This document shows positions 39,215 to 47,449 of a stretch of 64,000 nucleotides of DNA, piece after piece. Every line of letters begins with the position of its first letter. The stretch's first letter is position 1. The stretch comes from Euzebya rosea. GTDB taxonomy: Bacteria > Actinomycetota > Nitriliruptoria > Euzebyales > Euzebyaceae. Both the position numbers and the translations under genes were made by a program. Under the pieces are notes generated by a model, which saw only the letters and a list, made by a program, of their open reading frames with translations, searched no databases and was not told the origin of the DNA. The DNA lies in contig NZ_PGDQ01000006.1 in the NCBI RefSeq assembly GCF_003073135.1, forward strand, positions 248,001-312,000, written 5' to 3'.

Positions 39215-40009
39215 ATGGCTGGAGTGCGGGACAGGGACGGGCGACGTCTGGACGTCACCCCTCGAAGCGTCACCCGCAGCCGTCCGCAGAAGACCGCGAC
39301 CATCGTGGCCGCCGGGATCGTCGACCGGATCACCGCGGAGGGACTCGGCGAGGGCGACCCGCTGCCCCCCGAGCGGGTCCTCATGGAGGACTTCAACGTC
39401 GGCCGCGGCACCATGCGCGAGGCGTTGCGCTACCTCGAGCTGCAGGGCGTGTTGACCATCAAGACCGGTCCCAAGGGCGGCCCGGCGGTCGCGGCCCCCG
39501 ACTCGCGCCACCTCGCCTCGACCTTCGCCCTGCTGATGCAGTTCGCGGGGACGGAGTTCCGGTCGGTCATCGAGGCGCGGCAGGGCCTGGAACCCGTCAC
39601 CGCCCGGCTGGCCGCCAGCGCCGATGACGCCCACACCGTCGAGGCCCTGCAGGAATCCGTCGAGCGGATGGGCGCCAACCTGTCGGACTGGGACACCTTC
39701 CTCGACGAGAACCGCCAGTTCCACGACCTGATCGCCTGGGGGTCGGGCAACCCGATCTTCGGCTACCTGATCAACTCGCTGCACTGGATCACCGACGGGA
39801 CCGTCCTCGGCATCGACTACCCCCTGCGGTTCCGCAAGGCTGTGCTCGAGGCCCACCAGGCCATCGCCGACGCCGTCGCCGCCGCCGACCCCGAGGCCAG
39901 CGAAGCGGCGATGAAGGCCCACATGGACGACACGCTGACGTACTTCGAGAAGCGCTACAGCAACGTCCTGACCCACAAGCTGTCCTGGGAGCACTTCGGC
40001 GGCGCGTGA
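39215..40009 (+). CDS. GntR/FadR-type transcriptional regulator
   Basis: A 264-residue regulator. ATG 39215 with GAGAGG seven bases upstream. An N-terminal winged helix spans residues about 25-95 (GEGDPLPPERVLMEDFNVGRG, TMREALRYLELQGVL), followed by a helical FCD effector domain (FRSVIEARQGLEPVTARLAA; ENRQFHDLIAWGSGNPIF; EAHQAIADAV) with likely metal/acid-binding Asp, His and Asn. The family senses carboxylic acids or acyl-CoAs. It lies about 100 bp after an acyl-CoA dehydrogenase gene and upstream of the duplicated-protein operon, and may control either. Confidence 0.88.
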   Translation: MAGVRDRDGRRLDVTPRSVTRSRPQKTATIVAAGIVDRITAEGLGEGDPLPPERVLMEDFNVGRGTMREALRYLELQGVLTIKTGPKGGPAVAAPDSRHLASTFALLMQFAGTEFRSVIEARQGLEPVTARLAASADDAHTVEALQESVERMGANLSDWDTFLDENRQFHDLIAWGSGNPIFGYLINSLHWITDGTVLGIDYPLRFRKAVLEAHQAIADAVAAADPEASEAAMKAHMDDTLTYFEKRYSNVLTHKLSWEHFGGA

Positions 40010-40015
40010 CACATG

Positions 40016-40034
40016 GTGGCGGCTTCGCCGCCAC
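40016..40034 (+). terminator. Hairpin terminator after the GntR gene
   Basis: GTGGCGGC (40016-40023) pairs perfectly with GCCGCCAC (40027-40034) around TTC, seven bases after the stop codon. Confidence 0.65.
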
Positions 40035-40035
40035 G

Positions 40036-40111
40036 GTCCTCGGGCTCGTGACCGGCGATGCTTGTTGGTCCTCGCTCCGCTCGTCGGGTCCTCGGGCTCG
40101 TAACCGGCGAT
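40036..40111 (+). repeat. 24-bp direct repeat in a 344-bp non-coding gap
   Basis: GTCCTCGGGCTCGT(G/A)ACC plus GGCGAT occurs at 40036-40059 and again at 40088-40111 with one difference. The gap 40010-40353 also holds GGCGATCCGCGG and a later GGATCGCCGG in reverse, and two GTTGTTGGTCC-like pieces. I see no open gene in it; it ends with the promoter of the next operon. Confidence 0.65.
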
Positions 40112-40290
40112 CCGCGGCGGCTTCCTCGACCCCTCGCTTCGCATCGGGGCGCTGCGGGAGCCACCACGGATCGCCGGCGCCCTGCGGCGGTGCAGCTCTG
40201 GGATCTGCGGTTTGCAGCACACACCCGTTGTTGGTCCACGGCGGCGGTGCAGTGCTGGGGTCGGCGGGTCGTAGCAGACTCCTACTTAAC

Positions 40291-40307
40291 CATGCGCATG
40301 AATATCC
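40291..40307. promoter_or_regulatory. Family 3 promoter motif upstream of the duplicated-protein operon
   Basis: CATGCGCATGAATATCC, 46-63 bp before the ATG at 40354, is one of three copies of YATGCKYATGAATATMC in the window. Confidence 0.55.
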
Positions 40308-40353
40308 TCTATGCTTGGCAGGGTGTATGTCGAGTCGTGTGGAGGAGAGCGTC

Positions 40354-41220
40354 ATGGGTGACCTGCTGGAGTCCGAGCCGCACCCGCAGGAGGTCGTGGT
40401 GGAGGAGGGGGGTCGGCGTGTCGTCACGATGGACTCCGCCCGGTACGTCGACGCGTCCAACACCGACCGCGACGTGGTCGTCGCCGCGTCCTACATCGGG
40501 GTGCTGCCCGCCAGGCTGATGGCGCCGCACCGGCCCCGGGCGGTCATCGGGCACGACGGGGGGATCGGCAAGGACGCCGCCGGCATCCAGGGTTTGTACT
40601 ACCTCGAGGCGCTCGGCATCCCTGCCGTTGCCGCCGACGGGGCCTCCGCCGAGCTCGGCAACGGGCAGGACCTGTACGACGAGGGCATCGTCAGCCGGGT
40701 CAACATCCTGGCCGAGCAGTGCGGGGTCACCCGGGGCATGCCCGTCGCCGAGGCCGCCCGGCTGCTGCTGACCACCGACCCCTCCGACACCGAGGTCGGC
40801 ACCAAGGTCCGGCGCGAGGTGGTCGAGACCTCACCCACCGGCCGCCAGGTCGTCGTCACCGACTCCATCATCTTCGCCCGGCCCGAGGACCGGGACCGCA
40901 ACGTCCTGGTCACCGCCGGCCACACCGGCCGGTCCGGCGCGTCGTTCCTGCTGGAGTTCCGCCCGTGGGGCTTCATCTGCTCCGACGGCGGCGGCGGCAA
41001 GAACGACTCGGGCACCGCGGGGCTGGCGATCGTGGAGGAGCACGGCCTGGCCGGGGCCAGCGTCTCGGCCCTCACCGCCGCGATCGGCGACGCCCGCTCC
41101 AGCTACGACGACGGCATCATCGCCGCCTGCAACGAGCCGGCCCGCCGCCGTGGCGTGACCGTCGGCATGCCCGCCAAGCAGGCCGCCCACCTGCTGCTCG
41201 CCGAGGCCCCGACGTCGTGA
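40354..41220 (+). CDS. Unrecognised protein made of two homologous halves (paralogue 1)
   Basis: A 288-residue soluble protein; ATG 40354 is set by GGAGGAG six bases upstream. Residues 20-139 and about 163-282 align with each other: both start GRxVV-x2-DS, then DRxVxV-A near position 20, a basic RP/RPW turn, DGG-GK, G-x2-GL, E-x2-G, a YD-x-GI motif, N-x2-A, GVT-x-GMP and AA-x-LLL. This is an internal duplication of about 120 residues. No known family is recognised; the conserved Asp, Lys and DGG positions suggest an enzyme or ligand binder. It is coupled by GTGA to a DUF35 protein, then ligase and thiolase-fold genes. A paralogue lies at 59759. Confidence 0.8.
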   Translation: MGDLLESEPHPQEVVVEEGGRRVVTMDSARYVDASNTDRDVVVAASYIGVLPARLMAPHRPRAVIGHDGGIGKDAAGIQGLYYLEALGIPAVAADGASAELGNGQDLYDEGIVSRVNILAEQCGVTRGMPVAEAARLLLTTDPSDTEVGTKVRREVVETSPTGRQVVVTDSIIFARPEDRDRNVLVTAGHTGRSGASFLLEFRPWGFICSDGGGGKNDSGTAGLAIVEEHGLAGASVSALTAAIGDARSSYDDGIIAACNEPARRRGVTVGMPAKQAAHLLLAEAPTS

Positions 41221-41657
41221 TCGGCCTCCCGAGCCCCTCGCCCCTCACCGAACCGTTCTGGGACGGTGCGGCCGACCGGCGGCTGGTCCGACAGGTCTGC
41301 GAGGACTGCGGCACCAACCTGTTCACCCCCCGCATCGCCTGCCACGCCTGCCAGTCCGAACGGTTGACCTGGCAGGACAGCGCCGGCATCGGGACGGTCC
41401 ACAGCCACTCCGTCGTCCACCGCTCGCCCACCGGCGACCGCGACGTCCCCTACGTCGTGGCGATCGTCGACCTCGACGAGGGCTGGCACATGATGACCAA
41501 CATCGTCGGCGTCGACCCGGCCGACGTGCACATCGGCCAGCGCGTCAGCGTCGCCTGGGAGGATCGGGACGGCCGCCGCCTACCCGTCTTCACCCCCGCC
41601 GACGACACCGCCGCCACCGATCCCTCCACCACCGACACCGAGGGGGCGACGGCATGA
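41217..41657 (+). CDS. DUF35 zinc-ribbon / OB-fold protein
   Basis: A 146-residue protein with an N-terminal rubredoxin-like zinc ribbon (C28, C31, C42, C45 in CEDCG and CHACQ) and an OB-fold (TVHSHSVVHRSP; VPYVVAIVDLDEGWHMMTNIVG; GQRVSVAWEDRDG). DUF35 proteins partner thiolase-fold or ketoacyl enzymes, as in steroid side-chain degradation and acetoacetyl-CoA assembly, holding the CoA ester. A thiolase-fold gene two genes downstream fits. The C-terminal 18 residues are a Thr/Ser/Asp tail. GTG start overlaps the upstream stop; the stop overlaps the ligase ATG. Confidence 0.88.
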   Translation: MIGLPSPSPLTEPFWDGAADRRLVRQVCEDCGTNLFTPRIACHACQSERLTWQDSAGIGTVHSHSVVHRSPTGDRDVPYVVAIVDLDEGWHMMTNIVGVDPADVHIGQRVSVAWEDRDGRRLPVFTPADDTAATDPSTTDTEGATA

Positions 41658-43198
41658 ACGTCGGCCTGACCGTCACCCGATCCGCCCGCCGGTACCCCGA
41701 CCGGGTCGCCGCGTTCGACGACACGGGCGAGCTGACCTGGGCCGAGCTGGACCGCCGCTCCAACCAGGTCGCCCACCTGCTAACCGACATGGGCGTCGAG
41801 CGGGGCGACCGGGTCGCCCTGCTGGCCCCCAACCGGCTGGAGGTCTGCGAGGTCCTGGCCGGCGTCGCCAAGGCCGGCATGGTCTACGTCGGCCTCAACT
41901 TCCGCCTGTCCGCCCACGACCTGTCCCACATCCTCGGCAACGCCGAACCGTCGGTGATCATCGCCTCCGCCGACCTTGCCGCCCTGGCCCACGAGGTCGC
42001 CGACCCCGCCGGCATCCCCGTCCTGGAGCTCGACGACGAGGGGGAGGAGGGATGGGCGGCCCGTCGCGACCGCGCCGACGCCAGCGACCCCTCCACCCTC
42101 CACGAGGTCCGGCCCGAGGACGAGTTCTGCATCGTCTACACGAGCGGGACGACCGGCACGCCCAAGGGAGTGTGGTTCGACCACTCCCGCGTCATGCAGC
42201 ACGCCCCGGTGGCCTGCATGGAGTACGAGATCGACCACACCAGCCGGTACCTGGTCGCCATCCCCCACAACTCCTCGGTCAACATCACCCTCGTGCCCTG
42301 CATGATGGTCGGCGCGGCCGTCGGGTTCGTCGACAGCCGCGGCTTCGACCCGCAGGGCTTCGTCGACGCGATCGCCCACCACCGGGCGACCCACACCTAC
42401 CTGGTGCCCACCCAGCTGTACCGGCTGCTCGACCGGGTCCCTCCCGGCTCGACCGCCCTGGACGGACTGGTCACCCTCGGCTACGGCGCCGCCCCGATGG
42501 CGCCCGACAAGGCCCGTGCGTTGGTCGAGCGGTTCGGGCCCATCTTCGTGCAGCTGTACGGGATGGCCGAGGTCGCCTCCATCGGCACGATGCTGCGCAA
42601 GGCCGACCACCTGGCCGCACTCGAGGGCCGGCCCGAGCTGTTCGGATCGGCCGGCCAGTCCTCCTACCTGATGGACGTCCGTGTCGTCGACGCCGACGGC
42701 CGCGACGTCGGCACGGGCGAGCGGGGAGAGGTCATCTTCGCCGCCCCGTACATGATGAAGGGCTACTACGGCGAGCCCGAGCGGACCGCCCAGACGCTGG
42801 TCGACGGGTGGGTCCGCTCCGGGGACATCGCCACCGTGGACGAGGACGGGTTCCTCTACATCGTCGACCGGGTCAAGGACATCATCATCCGGGGTGGCTA
42901 CAACATCGCGCCCAGCGAGGTCGAGGCTGTCATCCACCGGCATCCCGACGTGCTGGAGGTCGCCGTCATCGGCGTGCCCGACGACCGCTGGGGCGAGGCG
43001 GTGGAGGCGGTGGTCGCACTTCGCAGCGACAACGGCGAGATGCCGGACCTGCAGGCGTGGTGCAGGGCGCAGGGCCTGCCGACCCTGAAGATCCCCGAGA
43101 CCGTCGTCCGGGTGGACGCGCTGCCCAAGAACGCCGTCGGCAAGATCGACAAGGCGACGCTGCGCAGCGCCCGCTGGTCCAGCGACCGGCAGGTCTAG
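41654..43198 (+). CDS. Acyl-CoA synthetase (AMP-forming)
   Basis: A 514-residue ANL ligase with ATG overlapping the DUF35 stop. Phosphate loop VYTSGTTGTPKGVWFDH; LYGMAEVAS; SGDIATVDEDGFLYIVDR; hinge DRVKDIIIRGGYNIAPSEVE; C-terminal catalytic Lys in LPKNAVGKIDK. All motifs are canonical, so it should be active. It resembles FadD3/FadD13-like medium-length acid ligases. In the operon it would activate the acid processed by the thiolase-fold and dehydrogenase genes that follow by 4 and 23 bp. Confidence 0.92.
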   Translation: MNVGLTVTRSARRYPDRVAAFDDTGELTWAELDRRSNQVAHLLTDMGVERGDRVALLAPNRLEVCEVLAGVAKAGMVYVGLNFRLSAHDLSHILGNAEPSVIIASADLAALAHEVADPAGIPVLELDDEGEEGWAARRDRADASDPSTLHEVRPEDEFCIVYTSGTTGTPKGVWFDHSRVMQHAPVACMEYEIDHTSRYLVAIPHNSSVNITLVPCMMVGAAVGFVDSRGFDPQGFVDAIAHHRATHTYLVPTQLYRLLDRVPPGSTALDGLVTLGYGAAPMAPDKARALVERFGPIFVQLYGMAEVASIGTMLRKADHLAALEGRPELFGSAGQSSYLMDVRVVDADGRDVGTGERGEVIFAAPYMMKGYYGEPERTAQTLVDGWVRSGDIATVDEDGFLYIVDRVKDIIIRGGYNIAPSEVEAVIHRHPDVLEVAVIGVPDDRWGEAVEAVVALRSDNGEMPDLQAWCRAQGLPTLKIPETVVRVDALPKNAVGKIDKATLRSARWSSDRQV

Positions 43199-43202
43199 GC
43201 CC

Positions 43203-44360
43203 GTGGTGACCAGCCCCCTGCAGCAGGCCCGCGTCGTGGGCGTGCACGCCACCGCCCAGGCCAAGCAGCTGGACCGCACGGCCCTGTCGGCCTGCCTCGA
43301 GGCCGCCCTGGGCGCGCTGGACGACGCCGGGCTGTCCCCGGCCGACGTCGACGGCATCGCCGGACGGTGGCCCGGGCCCGGCGGCACCGTCATGCATCCG
43401 GGGTCGGTGGACTGGACGTCCCTGCTCGGCCATCCGCTGCGGTGGGTGCAGGACACCTACCCCCAGGGCGTACCGGCCGTGCTCGACGCCGCCGCTGCGA
43501 TCGCGGCGGGCCTGTGCCACACCGTGCTGGTCGTCGGGGGGCAGGCCGCGATCCGCTCGGGCGGGGCCGTCGCCGCCTACACCCGGCCCGACAACGAGTT
43601 CGTCGCGCCGTGGGGTGCGTTCACCGCCGTGCACTTCGCGATGGTCGCCCAGCGGCAGCACCACCTGCATCCGGAGTACCGGCAGGGGGCCGCACAGGCC
43701 GCTGCGACGGTGCGCAACCGCGGGCACGCCAACCCCGACGCGGTGATGTTCGGCAAGGGGCCGTACACCGCCGAGGACGTGCTCGGTGCGCCGATGATCG
43801 CCTCGCCGCTGACCCTCCTCGACCTGTGCCTGGCGACCGAGGGCGCGGCGGCCATGGTCATCACCGCCGCGGACCGTGCGGCCGACACGCGTGCACCGGT
43901 GCGGGTGCTGGGCGGGTCCAGCGAGTGGCACCGCCAGCAGTACGTCGACCCGGCCCGCCACGAGGAGATCTGGACGATCGGCCGCGCGGCCGCCACCGAC
44001 ACCTACCGCATGGCAGGCGTCGCGCCGGCCGACGTCGACGTCGCGCTGCTGTATGACATCAACTCCTTCGAGATCCTCCGCCAGCTGGAGGTCGCCGGGC
44101 TGTGTCCGCCGGGTGAGGCCGCCGGCTACGTCACCGACGTCGGCATCGGCGAGGGGTCGCCGGTCCCGGTCAACCCCGACGGCGGCCTGCTGTCCTACAG
44201 CCACATCGGCTGGGGCGGGCCGACGCTGAAGGTCGTCGAGGCCGTGCACCAGCTGCGCGGCGAGGCTGGGCAACGACAGGTCGCCGACGCCGGGGTGGCC
44301 CTAGTCACCGGGGCCGGGTCCGGCGCGCAGTACCACAACACGCTCCTGCTGGGGCGCTGA
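43203..44360 (+). CDS. Thiolase-fold protein lacking the catalytic Cys (possible Ltp2-like retro-aldolase)
   Basis: A 385-residue protein of the thiolase superfamily, SCP-x/lipid-transfer branch. Alignment of YPQGVPAVLDAAAAI with the usual CxSGxxA motif puts Tyr86 where the nucleophilic Cys should be, and the C-terminal CxG motif is also gone (VTGAGSGAQYHN). The His motif is kept as LLSYSHIGWGG. A true thiolase is therefore unlikely. In steroid side-chain degradation, the Cys-less Ltp2 with a DUF35 partner is a retro-aldolase; the DUF35 gene at 41217 supports that reading. Start GTG 43203, four bases after the ligase stop. Confidence 0.82.
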   Translation: MVTSPLQQARVVGVHATAQAKQLDRTALSACLEAALGALDDAGLSPADVDGIAGRWPGPGGTVMHPGSVDWTSLLGHPLRWVQDTYPQGVPAVLDAAAAIAAGLCHTVLVVGGQAAIRSGGAVAAYTRPDNEFVAPWGAFTAVHFAMVAQRQHHLHPEYRQGAAQAAATVRNRGHANPDAVMFGKGPYTAEDVLGAPMIASPLTLLDLCLATEGAAAMVITAADRAADTRAPVRVLGGSSEWHRQQYVDPARHEEIWTIGRAAATDTYRMAGVAPADVDVALLYDINSFEILRQLEVAGLCPPGEAAGYVTDVGIGEGSPVPVNPDGGLLSYSHIGWGGPTLKVVEAVHQLRGEAGQRQVADAGVALVTGAGSGAQYHNTLLLGR

Positions 44361-44383
44361 CACCGAGTGAGGAAGGAACGACG

Positions 44384-45232
44384 ATGAAGGTCGCAGTGCT
44401 GGGGGCCGGGATCATGGGCAGCGGGATCGCCCAGCTGTCCGCCATGGCCGGCCACGACGTGGCGGTCCGCGACATCGACGAGCCCGCCCTGGACCGTGGC
44501 CGGACGGCCGTGGAGTTCTCGCTGGGCAAGCTGGTGGAGAAGGGCCGCATGACGGGGGAGGAGGCCGACGCCGTCCGTGGCCGGCTGTCGTGGACGACGG
44601 ACCTTGCCGGGTCGGTGGCCGACGTCGACGTCGTGGTCGAGGCGGTGCCCGAGGTGCTGGCCCTCAAGCAGGAGGTCCTGACCGCCGTGGTGGCGGCGGC
44701 CCCGGCCGGGGCGCTGATCGGCACCAACACCTCCCAGCTGTCGATCACCTCGATCGGTGCGGCGCTGGGGGACGCGGCCGGGCGGCTGGTCGGCATGCAC
44801 TTCTTCAACCCGCCCGTGCTGATGAAGCTGTGCGAGCTGGTCCGCGGGCTGGCGACCGGGGACGAGGCGCTGGAGCGGGCACGGTCGTTCGCCGAGGGGT
44901 TGGGGAAGACGGTGGTGGTCTGCCGGAAGGACAGCCCCGGGTTCATCACCTCCCGCGCCTACGCGATCCTGCGGATGGAGTGCCTGCGCATGCTGGAGGA
45001 GGGCGTGGCCACCGCCGAGGACATCGACACCGCGATGAAGCTGGGCTTCAACTTCCCGATGGGGCCGCTGGAGCTCGGGGACTTCAACGGCCTGGACACC
45101 TACCTGCACGCCGTGGAGTCCCTCGCCGAGGCCCACGGCGACCGCTTTCGCCCAACCGTGGGCCTGCGCAACATGGTCGCCGCCGGCCACCTGGGCCGGA
45201 AGGCCGGCAAGGGCTTCTACGACTACGACTGA
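44384..45232 (+). CDS. 3-hydroxyacyl-CoA dehydrogenase
   Basis: A 282-residue NAD-dependent dehydrogenase of the 3-hydroxybutyryl-CoA dehydrogenase type. The Rossmann motif is VLGAGIMGSGIAQLSAMAGH; the catalytic His lies in GMHFFNPPVLMKL with the following Asn/Glu in the expected spacing; and the C-terminal helix domain has MKLGFNFPMGPLELGDFNGLD. It is 23 bp after the thiolase-fold gene and closes the operon. Product would be a 3-oxoacyl-CoA. Confidence 0.93.
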   Translation: MKVAVLGAGIMGSGIAQLSAMAGHDVAVRDIDEPALDRGRTAVEFSLGKLVEKGRMTGEEADAVRGRLSWTTDLAGSVADVDVVVEAVPEVLALKQEVLTAVVAAAPAGALIGTNTSQLSITSIGAALGDAAGRLVGMHFFNPPVLMKLCELVRGLATGDEALERARSFAEGLGKTVVVCRKDSPGFITSRAYAILRMECLRMLEEGVATAEDIDTAMKLGFNFPMGPLELGDFNGLDTYLHAVESLAEAHGDRFRPTVGLRNMVAAGHLGRKAGKGFYDYD

Positions 45233-45257
45233 CCCAGCGTCGGCTTCAGGTCGTGGC

Positions 45258-45581
45258 TCACCCCTCGCTGGTGCACTCCTGGAAGGCCTCCTGCAGGACC
45301 GCGGCCACCTCGGGGTCGTCGACCTCGTCCTGCGAGGGGTCCAGCGCGTTGACGGTGTCGGCGTCGAGCTCCTCGTAGAGGCCGTCGACCACGCACTCGG
45401 CCTGGGTCTGGGTCACCGCACCACCCTCGGTCAGCGCGTCGACGATGAGCTGCCGCTGGTCGCCGTCCTCCCCACCGCCGCACGCGGTGCCGAGCAGCAG
45501 CAGGCTGATCAGCGCAGCGCCGAACCGGCGGGTCCTGATGGTCGTGGGGCTCGTGGGCGATGGTGAGATCGTCGACGGCAT
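45258..45581 (-). CDS. Hypothetical lipoprotein
   Basis: A 107-residue protein with a basic N-terminal region and hydrophobic signal ending in LLGTA-C34. The mature part is small, acidic, and contains two Cys (AECVVDG and FQECTSEG) that may form a disulphide. The helical content and ECVVDGLYEEL resemble small DUF4333/DUF732-type extracellular lipoproteins, but I cannot assign it. Convergent with the dehydrogenase gene. Confidence 0.65.
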   Translation of the reverse strand: MPSTISPSPTSPTTIRTRRFGAALISLLLLGTACGGGEDGDQRQLIVDALTEGGAVTQTQAECVVDGLYEELDADTVNALDPSQDEVDDPEVAAVLQEAFQECTSEG

Positions 45582-45687
45582 GGCGGATCCTCTCTGTCGT
45601 GGACTGGTGAGCCGTCAGCCCATCGCGACGAGCGGTCGTTCCGCATCAGGGACCCACCCCGATCCTTTCACCTGATCAAGGATTATA

Positions 45688-45705
45688 AATAGCTTGATAT
45701 CTATT
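45688..45705. promoter_or_regulatory. AT-rich inverted repeat upstream of the TRAP operon
   Basis: AATAG (45688-45692) and CTATT (45701-45705) surround CTTGATAT, 55 bp before the binding-protein start. It is a plausible operator or promoter element; no other copy is seen. Confidence 0.35.
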
Positions 45706-45759
45706 GATCGGTGTGTCTAGGGTGAGTCTCCCGAGAGAGCCGACACGGGAGCACGAGCC

Positions 45760-46944
45760 ATGGGGAAGTCATCCAGTCCTGTCCGCGCGAGCCTGGCCAG
45801 CGGGCTGCTCGCACTGATGCTGCTCCTGGCCGCATGCAGCGGATCCGACAGCGCGTCGGAGACCACTGACGCCGCCGGGTCCGACGACGACGCCACCAGC
45901 GCCGAGCCGGCCGGCGACACCGCCGACCTCGAGGACGTCGAGTGGGACATGGCCGCCTTCCTCGCCGAGGACACCGGTCAGGGACGGGCCTACGCCCGGT
46001 GGATGGAGGAGATCCAGGAGCGCTCCGGCGGCGCGGTGACCATCAACCCGTTCTGGAGCGGCGAGCTGCTCGGCCCGCAGGACATCAAGACCGGCCTGCA
46101 GGACGGCCGGGTGCAGCTCGGCAATCTCTCCTACGCCTACACGCCGACCGAGTTCCCGTTGACGCAGATGGTCGAGATCCCCTTCCTCGGGGAGAACCTC
46201 GGCGCACAGGTCACCGCGATGAACACCCTGTACGCCGAGAACGAGGAGTTCCGAGCCGAGTGGGAGGACCAGGGCATCAAGGTGCTGTCGTTCGTGCCCA
46301 TCGCCCCGTCGCTGACCGGTGCGCAGGAGCAGGTGGACTCCATCGACTGGTTCGAGGGACGCAACGTCCGCGCCGCCGGCTTCTACGTCAAGGCGCTCGA
46401 GGCCGTCGGCGCCAACCCCGCTGCCATCCCCGTCGGCGAGACCTACGAGGCGATGCAGCGCGGCACCGTCGACGCCTACGGCGGGATGATCCTGGACGTC
46501 ATCCCCTCCACCGGCCTGCACGAGGTGGGCCCGCACATCCACGACGCCCGGCTGGGCCACTACGCCATCACGACCTGGGGCATGGCCCTGGACACCTACG
46601 AGTCGTTGAGCGAGGACATGCGGGCGCTGGTCGACGAGGTCTCCGCCGAGTTCCCCCAGTGGGTCGTCGAGACCACGACCGCCGCGGAGGACGAGGCCTG
46701 CACGATCATCCTGGAGGAGGGCGGGTCGGTCTCGATCTTCCCCGAGGAGGAGACGCAGCGGTGGCGCGACGCCATCGGGGAGGGGCCGCGCCAGGCATGG
46801 GAGGACCTCGCCACCGAGGCGGGGGCGACCGACCCCGCGGGCATGTACGACCAGTTCGTCGGCTACTACGAGGACGCCGCGAGCGGGGAGTTCGCCGGCT
46901 ACGAGTCGGGCATCAGCCGATGCGCCGAGGTGCAGGACTCCTGA
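45760..46944 (+). CDS. TRAP transporter substrate-binding lipoprotein, DctP family
   Basis: A 394-residue extracytoplasmic binding protein with lipobox LLLAA-C26, an acidic linker, and the DctP fold. The marks are RWMEEIQERSGGAVTINPFWSGELL, the central WFEGRNVRAAGFYVKALEAVGANPA (with the Arg that normally grips the carboxylate), and GTVDAYGGMILDVI. TRAP binding proteins deliver organic acids to the DctQM permease, driven by sodium or proton gradients. DctP proteins are usually periplasmic in Gram-negatives; a lipid-anchored form suits a Gram-positive envelope. Confidence 0.9.
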   Translation: MGKSSSPVRASLASGLLALMLLLAACSGSDSASETTDAAGSDDDATSAEPAGDTADLEDVEWDMAAFLAEDTGQGRAYARWMEEIQERSGGAVTINPFWSGELLGPQDIKTGLQDGRVQLGNLSYAYTPTEFPLTQMVEIPFLGENLGAQVTAMNTLYAENEEFRAEWEDQGIKVLSFVPIAPSLTGAQEQVDSIDWFEGRNVRAAGFYVKALEAVGANPAAIPVGETYEAMQRGTVDAYGGMILDVIPSTGLHEVGPHIHDARLGHYAITTWGMALDTYESLSEDMRALVDEVSAEFPQWVVETTTAAEDEACTIILEEGGSVSIFPEEETQRWRDAIGEGPRQAWEDLATEAGATDPAGMYDQFVGYYEDAASGEFAGYESGISRCAEVQDS

Positions 46945-46946
46945 TC

Positions 46947-47444
46947 GTGACCCGCGCCCGCGACCTCCTGGCGGCCACCTCGCGGATGCTCTCGTGGATC
47001 TCGGGGGCCATGGTCATCGCCCTCGTGCTGATCCTCGTCGCCAACGTGGCGATGCGGGCGCTGCTGACCTCCTCGGTCCAGGGGAGCGTGGAGTTCAGCG
47101 AGGTGCTGCTGGCCTTCGTGGTCTTCGCCGGCCTGGCCTACGCCCAGCAGTCGGGCAGCCACGTCCGGACCGAGCTGGTCACCTCGCGGCTGCCCGACCG
47201 GATCGCCCGGCCCGCACGGGTCGTCGGCCTGCTGGTCGCGGCTGCGGTGCTGGTGTGGTGCACCGTCGCCACCGCCGGGCGGGGCATCGAGGCGTGGCAG
47301 GCCGGCGAGGCGCGGTTCGGGGTGCGGTCCGTGCCGACGTGGCCCGGTCGGCTGGCGGTGCCCGTCGGGCTCGGCCTGCTGTCGCTGGAGGTCCTCGCCT
47401 CGGCGCTGGCCACGGCCGCCGGCCGCCCCGAGCAGGACGGCTGA
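46947..47444 (+). CDS. TRAP transporter small permease, DctQ family
   Basis: A 165-residue membrane protein with four helices. GTG 46947, two bases after the dctP stop; an ATG at 46920 is the alternative. Typical segments: WISGAMVIALVLILVANVAMR and VEFSEVLLAFVVFAGLAYAQQ, with SHVRTELV before the third helix. Required with DctM for substrate import. Confidence 0.85.
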   Translation: MTRARDLLAATSRMLSWISGAMVIALVLILVANVAMRALLTSSVQGSVEFSEVLLAFVVFAGLAYAQQSGSHVRTELVTSRLPDRIARPARVVGLLVAAAVLVWCTVATAGRGIEAWQAGEARFGVRSVPTWPGRLAVPVGLGLLSLEVLASALATAAGRPEQDG

Positions 47445-47449
47445 CCGAC

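Noticed and set aside
40010-40353. tRNA or small structured RNA gene
   Set aside because: I could not fold a cloverleaf or recognise any RNA family; only repeat and hairpin pieces are visible.
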